Source: Collybia mongolica
Lineage: Eukaryota; Basidiomycota; Agaricomycetes; Agaricales; Clitocybaceae
Length of the DNA: 64,000 nt
Direction: 5' to 3'
Assembly (NCBI GenBank): GCA_013420905.1
Contig: JAAXNY010000005.1
Coordinates: 3,782,001 to 3,846,000, forward strand
In this document: piece by piece, positions 31,583-43,400 of the stretch
Numbering within the stretch: position 1 is the stretch's first letter
How the letters are laid out: each line of letters starts with the position of its first letter
Notes under the pieces: generated by a model
Seen by the model: the letters and a program-made list of their open reading frames with translations, nothing else
The model's database searches: none
Told to the model about the DNA's origin: nothing
Position numbers and translations under genes: made by a program

Positions 31583-34500
31583 TCAGAAATACTCATGGCC
31601 ATGCGATTCCCCTGGTCTTCTTGTCCGTCGAACCAGAGACTCACCCCTAACGCTTCCCACCAAAAATGGTTCTGCACCCGCGGTGGGATCCAACATGGTA
31701 CCCGCGGCCGCCCACGAAGACAGGTTTGGGAGAAACGTATGTAAACCGGGGCCCGTCGTGCGAGATACCGCCGGCGGCTTTGGTCGCTCCGTAGAAGAAG
31801 GCTTCTTGGGTGTGAGAGACGCAGTTGAGGGGGCCGCGTTTGCCTCCGTACCTGATGTCGTCATGCGAAAATTCTGTACCGTACGGCTGAGGGCTTCGAA
31901 GACAGATGTTCTATCTGGTCGTGTGCCGTCGTTTGTTGGGACACCGATCGCCGAGGGTCGTGTATCGTCTGCCTGGTTTGTGAAGGTGGAATGAATGGAT
32001 GAGTCGGACAGCCCGCGACGACGTAGAGTACGTTCAAGAAGGGGCGCCAAGTAGTCAGGTTCTTCGTCGGTTTCCACTGGCCTCTCTACATCAATCACGG
32101 CGTCAACGTCGCGGGAAAGGCCGCTTAAGCTGCCACGTCCGCTCTTGGTACTGCTTCTTCTGATAGTAGCAGGGCTATATACATCCTTTGGCTTCATGAA
32201 CGATTGCACCCTGCGAGGGCCTTTAGGAACTACTATCCAGGGATCAGGAATTTCATTCCGAGGTGCTCCCGCGAAGATGCCCATTACACCTGGAGAGGGA
32301 CCCTGGGAAACCGACGAAACTTCGGGCGTTTCGACTTTAAGTGTAGCCGGGGATGCGGCAGTGCTGGTTGTCGACCGACCGACCCCCGTTCCTGAAAACT
32401 CAACGTTGACCGTTGTGGCTGAGGCGGACAGTGCAGGTCCGAGTTTAGGGACAAACCGAGAGGGGCGTGATGTTCCCCGGCCACTAACGCTACGCATAAG
32501 CCCTGTGCGTTCCTCTGGACTGAGTTCACTTCGTCCGCCGGGTGAAAAGAGTTTCGAGATGGGAGCCATCCAACCACTGGCCGCCGGAGCCCCGGAGTTT
32601 TCTCGCTCTTTCTCCCTTCTCTCCATTTCGCCTTTGCTGGGATCCAAGGCGAGTTCGCTTATTCTGGGAGCTTGTGCAGGGTCCAGGATAATATCGTTCA
32701 AAGTTATACGCATTTGGCCCATCTCTGTGAACATATCTTTGAATAGTTTGAACAGGACCCGGAAGTCTTTGCGTGTGCAAGGTATGACAACGTTCTCGTC
32801 TTCCAAGAGAAAACGGAATTGTGTGCGCAAACCGGTTGCTTCGGAAAGAATGTTATTCACTGTACTTCGTGATAGGTGACCAACATCAGCGCCTTTCAGG
32901 TGTTGTCGTTTAAGACGGTTCGTTAAGGTGAGGGCATCAGCTTGAACCAGTCTGTTATTAAGCGCATTTATGCGCTCCAGAAGGACGGAAAGGTTCGATG
33001 ATGGTGACTCGGAGAACGAGGAAGATTCAGAGCGAGGATCGTGAGGTGAAGACGACGAATTGTAGGAAGGAAATGGCGATGGTAGGAGCAACCCGGGCCA
33101 GGTTTCGGTCTGAACAGCACGCGACCGAGTAAGGAGCAATAAAGTCTTATGAGTTTTGAGTTTCTCGGGGGATGGAGAACTTTCGTCGTTGTTGACGGAC
33201 TCATCAACCTCAAAGCTGACGTGCGATGATGTATAGTGTGATTGGGCCCGGTTGGAAGGTACCCACTTGCTGTCAGAGTATGCCAATGAATCGGCTGGCG
33301 ATAAAGGACGTTGACTGGTTTCTGGGGTCAGTAATTCCTGAGCTGTGGTTAGAAAGGTAATGTAGTGAGATTAGGATGGCTTACAAAGGGGCGACGGGGC
33401 TTTCTCTCAACACTCGTACTCCTTGGGTAGTTGGACAACTAAGGTAGGTTAACATACGCATGGTATGCATAAAGGGCTAACAAAACGTACCGCGTTTTCA
33501 TTGAGTAAGGAAGAGGGGACGCTGCTAGCATACGCGTTTGGCCTCAAATGGGGTGTACCGGCTAAATTAAAGTTATTAGGCGGACTGGCGAAAAAAAACC
33601 TGAGCGTTATTTACCACTACCTCTAGAAGGAAGAATCGCCCGCTGTTCTTCTACTTCTTCTTGCAAACTATGAATCTCTTCTCGCGATTCTGTGAGAAGG
33701 TGTTGAAGTTCGGCATTATCACGTTTAAGAATCTCGTTGTCATTGACCAGAGACTCCAGGACATCCATAAGCTCCGTTTGGTCAGCCAAAGCCGGTGGAT
33801 TTAACTGTTTACAAATTCTAGCAAGAGGACTTGAGATAAAATTCGTTTGCTTACAGAATTATATAATGATTCCAGGCGAGCACGGGCATCTTGCAAAATA
33901 GTCTCTGACGACTCTAGACGATGCTGCCTCCTTTCTTCAAGGGCATCTTGTAATCGCCTAACTTCGCTTTGTAGCTTTGCTGAGAAAAATAACGTTTCTC
34001 AGTCAATATCCCGAACTCAGTATCTAGTACCACTCACCAACTTTATCCTTCATCGCCGCAAACCGTGATTCTGCTAACTTAGCTCTATGTGACTCGCTAT
34101 TACGTTCTTGTTGCATGTCATCTTTTTCAAGGATTGCAGCAGAAAGCCGTGTTTCCCACCCGACTGAGCGCGCGTGTTGGGCTGTTAACCGCGAGATCGT
34201 TGCCCGTGCCTCTTGAAGTTCTTGGGCAATTGTCTTGTTTGACACTTCTGTAACTTCGTTGTTGACTAGTGCCTGGTTCAAACGCTTAGGAAAGTTCACG
34301 TTAGATGATTGTGTATGGTCGTGTAGATCTAACTAACTTTCTGCAAGATCGTCTTCTCTTTCACCAGTTCTATCAAGTCAAGAGCGGTAGTTTCTGGAGA
34401 GGGAGGAATGTAGTCGTTATGGCTGATTCGTGGTTTCCTCGGGGAGACTTGTCGTGATTCTGGACCCTGGGTATCGGGTGTGAGTTGGATGATCGTAGGT

Positions 34501-34869
34501 TGCAATGTAGACACTTACCTCATGTTGCCGCACATATGCCTCGTGCCTTTGAAGCAAAGCCTGTCCGACCTCTGTAGAGCCATCCATATAATTGCAGGAA
34601 AGAAGGGCCGGGCAGTAAGATTTCTCACCTCCGCTCAATGTCAATCGGCTCTCGAGATGAGACTTGCATTCGAGCCAGCTCAATGCATTCTCGCAGTCCT
34701 CTCTACCGCAGCAACACCCTAGTAGGTTTGGAGGTTCCGGGGATGGGACCCGAGAGAAATTGACCAACGCCATTGTTAAGTCGTCGATGGTGGCGGTTGC
34801 ATGGTGAAGGCTGCTTGTGAGGGGGGATCCTGGTGTTGCTGGTCTAGAAGCGGCGTCCTCATCATGCAT
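31583..34869 (-). CDS. Large coiled-coil protein, conserved-looking, function unknown
   Basis: I join several minus-strand blocks into one gene starting at ATG 34869. The N-terminus is low complexity, then a short cysteine cluster LGCCCGREDCENALSWLEC (about 34,725-34,670). A QALLQRHEAYVRQHE helix follows, then an intron and PRKPRISHNDYIPPSPETTA. Next are three coiled-coil exons (34,290-34,040; about 33,980-33,860; 33,780-33,620) dominated by Leu/Glu/Gln heptads (LTESREEIHSLQEEVEEQ). The exon of about 33,341-31,583 holds a folded-looking helical stretch (LLERINALNNRLVQADALTL, 32,990-32,690), then a Ser/Pro-rich disordered C-terminal half. Stop 31583. I do not recognise the family. The layout recalls structural or cytoskeleton-associated proteins, which is only an impression. 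Confidence 0.65.
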
Positions 34870-35042
34870 AGCTGCAGTTGGGAGAGTGTGGGTGCCACCC
34901 GTGTGGTTGGATGCAAAGGTTTAAATTAAAGGGGCAGCATTGGGGAAAGGACAAGGATAGAGTGCCACGTGACGCACAGTATTCCTGCTGTCAGTGTCGA
35001 TCAGTCCCAATCACACAAAACTGACGGAAGTTTGAGGGGGCC

Positions 35043-35318
35043 GGGAAAAGACTAGCTCCGAACGATGAGAAATGCACTGATTTGATAACTACCGACGAAG
35101 AAAGAGTTGGTAGTGTAAGGTATTGTTGATCATCCATGAGAGCATGGAAAATATACTGCCGTCAGTACCAAGGAGAGATATAAGCCATCAGCATTCAAGG
35201 AGAGAGATTGCATTCTACAAAGAACTTATGATGAGGGCAACCAGAGAAGGGATCCCATTGATCAGCTTTGTCACATGGCCCCAGTGAAAGGGCAGGAACT
35301 GGAAGCTATTAGCCGGCC
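35043..35318 (-). pseudogene. Duplicated 3' end of the neurofibromin/IRA gene
   Basis: This stretch aligns colinearly with 37,223-37,551, the last codons and 3' flank of the neurofibromin gene, in the same orientation, with clear substitutions and small indels. Translated on the minus strand it still shows FQFLPFHWGHVTKLINGIPS against LQFLPPNRGHVTKMINWIPS in the functional gene. No further upstream neurofibromin coding sequence is attached to it. Confidence 0.8.
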
Positions 35319-35557
35319 CGGGCACCTCCTCATCACTCCTCCTCCAACGCCCTCTACCCTCGCCTCCCACTTACTCTGCCCCTACTTTCACGCCCCAGCA
35401 CTAGCCGTAGCAGACAGGGTATCCTGGAGAGATGTGTTATACAATAGATTGATGAAAAAGAATACGCGCTATCTTCCATCTCTTGTCTCCTTCTCCACTT
35501 CACATATCTCCTGCACCTTTACGGAAAAACACTATGTCGTATTCGAGGAATCCTCTC

Positions 35558-35846
35558 TTACTTTTGTACACACTCGTCGGCAACAAAACCAGTAGGGCCA
35601 GCTGTGCTGTTATCAAGTGGTATGTCAACGTCGTACCAGGTGTCGATCGGTGAAGGGAAGTAGTAGTACTCGGGTAAAAGAGGCCTTTCGGTGGGTGAGG
35701 CGTCAGAGGAGCCGTGCTCGAAGTAGGTGTTCCTGGATCGGTTGACGAGGAAGATCTTGGGGGCATAGGGGATAGTGGAGAGGTGGAAGATGCCGAAGGA
35801 GGTGGTTTGAAGGGTAAAGGTTTTCGAAAATTTGGAGTTGCTGACC
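35558..35846 (-). pseudogene. Orphan C-terminal coding fragment, unidentified
   Basis: A minus-strand frame without stops ends at TAA 35558-35560 and reads like a real protein end (PYAPKIFLVNRSRNTYFEHG; YYYFPSPIDTWYDVDIPLD). A possible splice acceptor precedes it near 35,850 but no upstream coding exon is seen. It may be the end of a lost gene copied together with its neighbours. No family recognised. Confidence 0.4.
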
Positions 35847-36059
35847 TTTGAAAGTGCAGATGTTAATCACAACGTTCTAACCATGAGTTAGGATAACTTC
35901 CCTTGTAAAGAGTTCCAAATGAGTTTTAACATCTGCAGATAATCACAACATAGGTTATGCGTTGCAGAATCTACAGGAGACGCGTCTGTAGCGATATATA
36001 ATCTTGATGTGGTATCAAATAGGAAAGCTTTCGGAGATGGGGAATTCTATAACCGTAAA

Positions 36060-36920
36060 TTAGACTTTGCGCGCCCCCAAGTTATACAACGAGAGTTCAC
36101 GTACAGAACAAAACACATTCAAAAGGTCTTCAAGGTAAGGCAGAGGTTTAACCAGCTTGTGCAATACTTTTGAAAACACCTCGTGCAATGAGTGATCATA
36201 AACTGAAGTCAAGTGGAAATTCGATTGAACTTGCTCGTATTCAGGAGAGGTATCCAGTAATCGGTCCGATACCCTCTCGTGAATCTGCCTTAACTTTTCT
36301 GGCAAGGAAATTGAAATCCAAAAATAAACAAACACAACAACCGATTATGCATACCAATCTTATCGTCTTCTTGTAATATTTAGGCTTTGTGGACAAAGAC
36401 CTCGAGATTCATATTTGGGTTCTCTGGATAAGCAGCGATAATGAAGTCGACCAGCTTTGAGATAGGGTTGTTATATAAATCCTACAAAACAAGAACCAGA
36501 AAGGTCAGAAACACCCTGATAGAGACTTCGGTGACTCACTTGAATACCAATAACTAATATCATAGTAGAAAATCGGGATAATAGGGCACCTAAAGTCTCC
36601 ACAATGATATTTCAGGGACAGTCCCATATTTCTAGAGGAATGACCGTGCTGGTAAGGATTACCAGCTTGTAGACGGTGTTCTACCAAGATCGCAGATACA
36701 CACTTGAATGTATGCTTCACGATCCGTATCGTTGTCGCCAGATAAAAGGTCTGCTTCGGGGGGAGATTGTTGAAAAGAACCTACTGGATTGACGTTTTTC
36801 CGACCCTGCAAACGCATTGAGTGTGCTGAAAATATATTAATCAGTATATCAGCGGACCTACGCGAACCAAGAAGTAGGATTTTCGTTCTCGTGGTGGCAT
36901 CACCTGAGGTTGATCTGTGA
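36060..36920 (-). pseudogene. Gtr2/RagC GTPase pseudogene
   Basis: Landmarks of the Rag GTPase Gtr2 lie in order with recognisable introns. TKILLLGSRR is near 36,880. The P-loop GKTSIQ is followed by a TAG at 36781-36783 in place of Gln, then VLFNNLPPKQTFYL and VIPLEIWDCP. The Gly of the G3 motif has become a TGA at 36612-36614. Then NIIVETLGALLSRFSTM, DLYNNPISKLVDFIIAAYP and NMNLEVFVHKA, followed by a TAA at 36380-36382. The C-terminal roadblock-like half begins (NFHLTSVYDHSLHEVFSKVL) but breaks off after PYLEDLLNVFC near 36,105. Intact Gtr2 pairs with Gtr1 on the vacuole to signal amino acids to TORC1. Introns are retained, so this is a DNA-level copy; the working gene should be elsewhere. 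Confidence 0.8.
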
Positions 36921-37022
36921 CCGTTCAGCTGTGGCCTTCTGACTATGGGAGTAGTTGTCGAGGTAGCAGCGTAAGGTCAACGATCGCACAATCAAATAAC
37001 AGTAAACATCATCAGCACCAGA

Positions 37023-37142
37023 CTACGGTGTGACGCCCGGGCCCACGGGCTGTTCTCCTTCAACGAAGGGCTTCGCAGCACTGGCAGCCTCTACTTCATG
37101 ATACCCCTGTACTTTAAGATAGTCGACAATGGGACACATGTT
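37023..37142 (-). other. Orphan last-exon fragment, 39 codons
   Basis: After a pyrimidine-rich acceptor (CTTTCAG at 37149-37143) an open frame of 39 codons ends in TAG at 37023-37025. It looks protein-like (MCPIVDYLKVQGYHEVEAA ... GPGVTP). No upstream exon is seen before the neurofibromin end. Family not recognised. Confidence 0.35.
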
Positions 37143-37449
37143 CTGAAAGGGTACGAGTACGTTTATGTATTTAGATTATTGGGATTAGATATATTTTGGT
37201 AGATTTAAATTCTGCAAAGCGAGAATCTACTGAGAAGACTGGCTCCGAATGATGACAATCGAAAGAGATTTGTATTATACACTGATTTAACAACTACCAG
37301 CAAGCAAATGCAGAGAGACAAGGAAAGCGTTTATAGCGTAAGATATTGTTAATCACCCATGAGAGCATGATAAAATATACTGTTGTCGGTACTAAGGAGA
37401 GATATGGACCGCCGGCATCCAGGAAAAAGAGAGATTATTATACAAAGGA

Positions 37450-40400
37450 TTAGGTTATGATGAGGGCAATCAGGGAAGGGATCCAATTGATCATCTTTGT
37501 CACATGACCGCGATTGGGGGGCAGGAACTGCAAGCTACTAGCCAGCCCTTGCATGTTCATGTCGTCGAGGGCATCAAGATGGTTTCGACCTGGCCCAACT
37601 TGACTTTCGTCAACTGTCGTCAGTGTAGATGCTGAACCCCGAAGCATACCGAGTCGCGAGGTATCCTGCGACGCAACCCGGAAGATATTTGAGGCCGATC
37701 GAATAATAGAAGGATTAGAGGAATTGGCGAAAGTATCCTTAACGCGATCTTGTATACCTTCGTAGCTGGGGGGTGAAAGGTAAGAGATCGGCAAGTCGTT
37801 CAACAGAAATATACATACATCATAGATACAGTCTGTGGGAAGGTATTTGAGATTTCGGAGAGAAGGGAGTAGAGCATTTCGGTCTCGATGTCGTCTCCTT
37901 GCGCGGTGAGAAGCATTGTACCGACAAAAGACGTGACAAGAAGGGCTGTTCCTGAGTCGTTGACGCCGAGGAATGGCGGCGATATCCGAGGAACACCAGC
38001 CTCATCGTCGTCTATTGCCACACCTGCATCCGGGAGCCAGGCGTCGTCAATATTGCAATCGTCGAGAAGTCGACGATACGAAGCAGGAGTTATGGATAGT
38101 GGAAGTAATGCAAGGAAGTAGCCTAGGGCATCGGCACCGATACTGTCCCTAAATCCGTTCGGAACGTCCGGCTTTTGTTCAGATCGCACGGTGACGCAAA
38201 GCAGAGATCGCAAGACAATCTCAGCTGATTCTCTCAAGCCCGAGTGCCGTATGCCTTTGAAGATGATCGCTGCCAAAGAAAACGAGAAGCTAGACTCGAA
38301 AGAGAGCCTGAGCATCTCATCTAACTGAGACGTTATTTCTTCCAGTGGGACACGGCTCTTCAGCAACACTGTAGAAACGCTACCGTCCTTGAACGCTCCT
38401 CGTTGTTCCATATTCTCAAGAGTCCCCCGCAGTAATTGTGTTGCTTCAACGTAAAATGGCAGATGACTAGACTGGATTAACGCCACTGCCAGCCAGAACA
38501 GAAGGGAAAGGAACCGCGAGTCCTTTGGAAGGGCTGGTACAACCTTGCACATACAACGAAGCATGCTAACAATCGACAAGGTATTTGACTCGTCAGCCTT
38601 CGAGAGCGCTGCATTAAATGCGACTAGGATTTGGTATAAAAAGTCATCATCCACATCGGCATTTGCCAGCGTGCCAAGGGCGATGAAGGACCGCGTCTGG
38701 ACGGCTGGGGAGACTTGGAATGCTGTGGACGTGATGAGGCTCATCCAGCGAGCTCGCCAGACATTCAAAAGGCCTGCAATGGAGAGGAGAAGTTAGCGTA
38801 AGAACGAGAGGTGGTCAATATCAACTCACCCTTGGACCCTGATGTGACTTCCAGTATTCTCACAAGAATTTCAGAAAGACGTTCTTGATTATCGAGAAAT
38901 TCCTTGTCGTTTGTTGCGTCAAAGCTAGTGTATTCGCTTGTTGGTGTTTCTCGTCGAACGCCAAACAACCGAAGCGTCTCTGGCTGTGTGAAGTCTGTAA
39001 TGAGATTAAGAAGCTCGGGAGCCATTGTCTCGTCCGTACGAGAAACGTAGAGTGACTGTAGAAGGTTCATTACGATGCCATACACTGATTTGCGAAGTAG
39101 TGATGGTCCTACACCCGATAGGATGGTAACAAGGTGAACAATTTCTGGAACATATAGCTGGTTGGACGTTGTATATTCCGAAGACGGTCCAGCGACAAGG
39201 GCGAGCCGAACAAGAGTTGATATTTCGTTCCAGTTAGGACGTTCAGGAAGTGTGTTTGATACTTTCTGATAACCTTTACTAATTGCCTGAAAAGGATTGA
39301 ATTATCAGCGGTTTGCAAATAAATAGAATGCGTAATGAACACCTTTCGTAGCTTCGAATACAAGCGTCCTCTCACACTGATAGAAGATAGTGAAGCGATA
39401 ATGTGGGCAATTGCTTCGCAGCGATGCGTTCCAATACCTCCATCAGTGGCCGTTCGCACAAGTTCATCCAAGATAACGTCGACGACAACACTATCGAGCT
39501 TGCCAACTTCTGCCCAAATGTATTTTTGTATCGTTGAGGCAATCTGATAAGTGGTTTTATTAGCGCTTCCATCGTCTTGCAAAAATAAGAAAGTATCAAA
39601 CCTCCGGATAAGTCACAGAGAGCTCTGACAGAACTCGAATACAGTCACGCAACCTTGCTGCAGATCGCTCAAATGCAGGGCTAGCAGCTGTCGAAAAGAG
39701 AGCAAGGTTCCTTATCCATGGACTCATGTAATGGATACAACTGATACGTTGTGAAGTTTTATCCATTCCGCTCATAGCCGCGGAAACTTCGGGAATGAAA
39801 TCAAGAGTTAATTGCGGGGCGAACTCTGCAAGCTTTTCACTCAGGGATATCACAAAAGTGCTTGGGTCTCCCGGGATAAAGCCAGCTGTGGAAGAGCATA
39901 ATTATTGAGTCAGACATTAAGCAAAAGTAGGAAATATTCGCCTTTGGATGCCACGATCGGGCTCTTCTCAAAGTTGAGGTAGGTACACACTGCGCCAAGA
40001 AGATTATATGCTGCGCCACGCAATTCTTCATCATTCAAATCGACGCTCAGGAGGCCGATATGGAGCAAGGTTGCAGAAACATTCGAAAATCGTGAAAACC
40101 GTTCTGCGAGCTGTGTCGGGGCATCTTTTAGGCGGCCTTTAGCGGACCGGATGGTCTGCCAGAGAAAAAGTCAAAAACGAAGAAACATGATCACTTATTT
40201 AGAAAAAAACCTTGACAACGAACTCCCTTAGTGGAGACGAGAAATATATCGTAGATCCATGCCGACTTCGTCGAATAATGAACTCATAGATGTCTGAACC
40301 AGTGGAAACATTGTATATATCGCTGATGTCGGCTAATGGGATGACTTCGGTTGCTTTGCAGGCTAGGCCCGGTGAAATTGGTTGCCTTTTAATCTTTTCC

Positions 40401-43400
40401 AAGTCAATACTTGTTATGCGGGTTTACCAAACCCAAACTCACGGAAGTTATCCGAATATTGTTTGTACCAACTTGGAGGACGACAGGTCGCATTTGGGGG
40501 CATTTCATGCTAATTTCCGTGAACATATCCTCAACCTCTTGTTCTAATTTTGCTGTTTGGAAGGGTGTCAATCGGAATCGGAGAGAGGGAACGTCTGGTG
40601 GGTTCGCTGACCTGCTTCGGGAAGTTGTTTTAAGATGCTCCGAGGCATGTCTGGGTCCAAAAGTTCCGCAACAGAAGAATAGGCTCGAACGTTTGTACAG
40701 AAAGGAGTACCTGGACAGGGCTTTAACTGGGGAAAAGTAGGGATACGTACTGGCGGTCAGCCTACCTGCAGTAACGTTGTACAAGCGTCGCAGATACTTT
40801 TGTGTTAATGCGTTAGGATTCAAGATATGTGTTGTCATGAAGCGGGAGCGAATGTCAGCCGGAATGAGCTCGGCACAGTATTTTAGCCATTGAAGCGGGA
40901 CTTCTGAAATGGAGGTAAACGAGGTACAGTCTAGTATGATATCGAAGGTTCGGCTCTCGTAGATAGGCATGGCCAAGGTCTGGGGAGGATTTGAAAGCAT
41001 ATTCTGAGGATTTTCATTTTGAACCTACTTTGAAAATATGGAACATGAGAAGCTCAATATCAAGTGCTTCGACATCGATCTTTGATAACTTTAACACAAA
41101 GATAGCGGGTTCATCCTGAAGAGGAGATTAGGATAACTATCCAAGGGAAACCTGAATACATACGATAGGCGTGCTGGTCTCCATAAATATTGGCAGGACC
41201 TGTTCTGTGTCCCTACGAGCATAGCGGTCCATAAGATCAAGATAATCTGGATGATCTTGACAAGTCATGGGAGATAACCGTGGAACCTCCATTGGGGAGC
41301 CGAGATCTACGAGTAGGGCGCAAAGGCCGTCCCACGCCCGTTTTCCGCTGATTGCTGAAGTGTCGCCTTCGGTTGAAGGTTTTGACAAACTAAGAAGCTC
41401 CTTGCCGATTTTGTCTGCATGCTTATCGAAGAACCGGTGGAGTACAATGAGGTCTGTGTCATCGGATGTTGTCCCAAGCCATTGATCGTTCTCATCCTCA
41501 GTCATGGATGGCGAGAATTTCTGTCGCTTGTCGTCAGGTGGGTTTAATACCTCTTGAATAGGCTGGAGCTTACACTAAGCTCACTTAAGAAACGAGTCAC
41601 GTTTGTGATGTTGTCTTTGAGGAACGGATTCAAAACGACCATGTGAGCCTCCTTGCCGAAGAAAATGTTGTTGGCCAGGTTCTGTATGATCTTTGCAACT
41701 ACCATGAGCCCACGGCGTAGCGCTCCACCTGACTCCTTTGGAAGCTCCACATCCACTATCTCAGGCGCAACGATCGCTGGCGAGATGAACCTTCAGGTTT
41801 TATGAGATTCAGGCGACAGGGTTTAATTATAGATAGAACAAACCTTAAGAAAATGAAGGCACCTGTCGCGGCAAATTTAGCCTCGGGCCATACTTCCATG
41901 CTGTTAGAGAAATTGAATCATCTCTGTGGGTCAATATATCGAAATGACGTACACAGTTTTTGCAATGTGACAACAAATTTCGCGGAACATCCTGAACATG
42001 ATGAGCCGCATTTGAGGGTGGGTTGAAACGAAAGCACTTACCCTGGAATAGCAGGAATTGAAGACGAAACAATGTCGAGAAAAGACGTTGCGACAATTTC
42101 GACATTTCGCTGGTTCCTCTGAATCTCTTCTTCTGAAACTTTGTTAGGATCCAAATCATAACCATGACCGGGGGGTTTGTCGACCATAGTCTTCACAAGC
42201 GGTTGAACCAAACTTCTCAAATAATTGTAACCATGAATCCTAGCAAACGCAGATAAGAAGCGAGTACACGTCGAATTGCTTCGAAAAAGGTTAGCTTCAT
42301 TATCTATTGAATGTGTCAGGGTAGCAAAATGGAAAAAATTAACTTTGCCTACCTGTTTGGGCAACCTCCCGCTCAATCATGAATTTGATAAGAGTCATGA
42401 GGGAAGTGCGTGTGTCAAAGATGTTCAAAAGAACTGATATCATCATTTCCACTTCAGACGGAGGGCAAATCTCGCAAATGGTAAGGGCCAGGACCATCTG
42501 TGTGTTTGTTGTGATACATCGAAAGATTTGAAATATGGCGAGGCTTACTTCAGACCCTTTAACAAGCTGAAGCAAATTTTAGTTATTGAGTGGATAAATA
42601 CCAACAACACGACATACTTCACAAAGGCGAACATGACGGGCTTTACTTTCAGAACGGTCTTCTGGGTCAAATTTAGTCCCCTGACTAAGCACTCGAGCGA
42701 ATACGTGAGCAAAGATTGAACGCTTGCGATTGTCCTGATCGTATGCCAAAGGGAGGCATTGTTTGAAACCACTCTCAGTGTTTGCGCTGACGAGATGAGC
42801 AAGGCCAGTGATAACCAATTCACGTAGCTCAGCCTCCCTTTGTGACACGCGCATCTTCTGGGGAAAACCTTATTGGTATGTCCACAAATCGATAAGAAAA
42901 GAACTAACTTGATGAATTGAACCAACATCGGAAACGCTGTCCGATGTCTGTAGATGATGTTAATCAACGTTTCAGAGGAAGCATGGAGGTAATACCAAAT
43001 TTTCAATGTGACACGCCTCAAGCCCTTGAAGCAGGGCACCAGAATACTTGTTGAATAGCCTGGAAACAACGTGGACAGTGTCATCGCCAGTGTTTGAACC
43101 CTCTGTCGGTCGAAGCTGTAGACGGTCCAATAGCTTTACAGAGGTTCGCAAACACGCCATATTTAATTCATTCTGATCTCGGGCAGCCTCCCCATTCTGC
43201 TCCTAGAGATATAAGAAAGGGGTTTTCAATATCAAACCGACAAAAGAGAGGAGGGTACGCGCAGTTGTGGTTTTAATCCAGTCCATAATGATATCAAGGA
43301 TTCCATGACGAGCACCACTATCCTTCCGCAATGTCAGCGTATCTGTGCGATTGCAAACGCTCTCACACATAACGCAGAATTTTGTTTTGGCGCGGAAGGA

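Noticed and set aside
32145..32879. 244-codon plus-strand ORF
   Set aside because: Opposite the long exon of the coiled-coil gene, which has the better codon pattern and a continuous exon chain.
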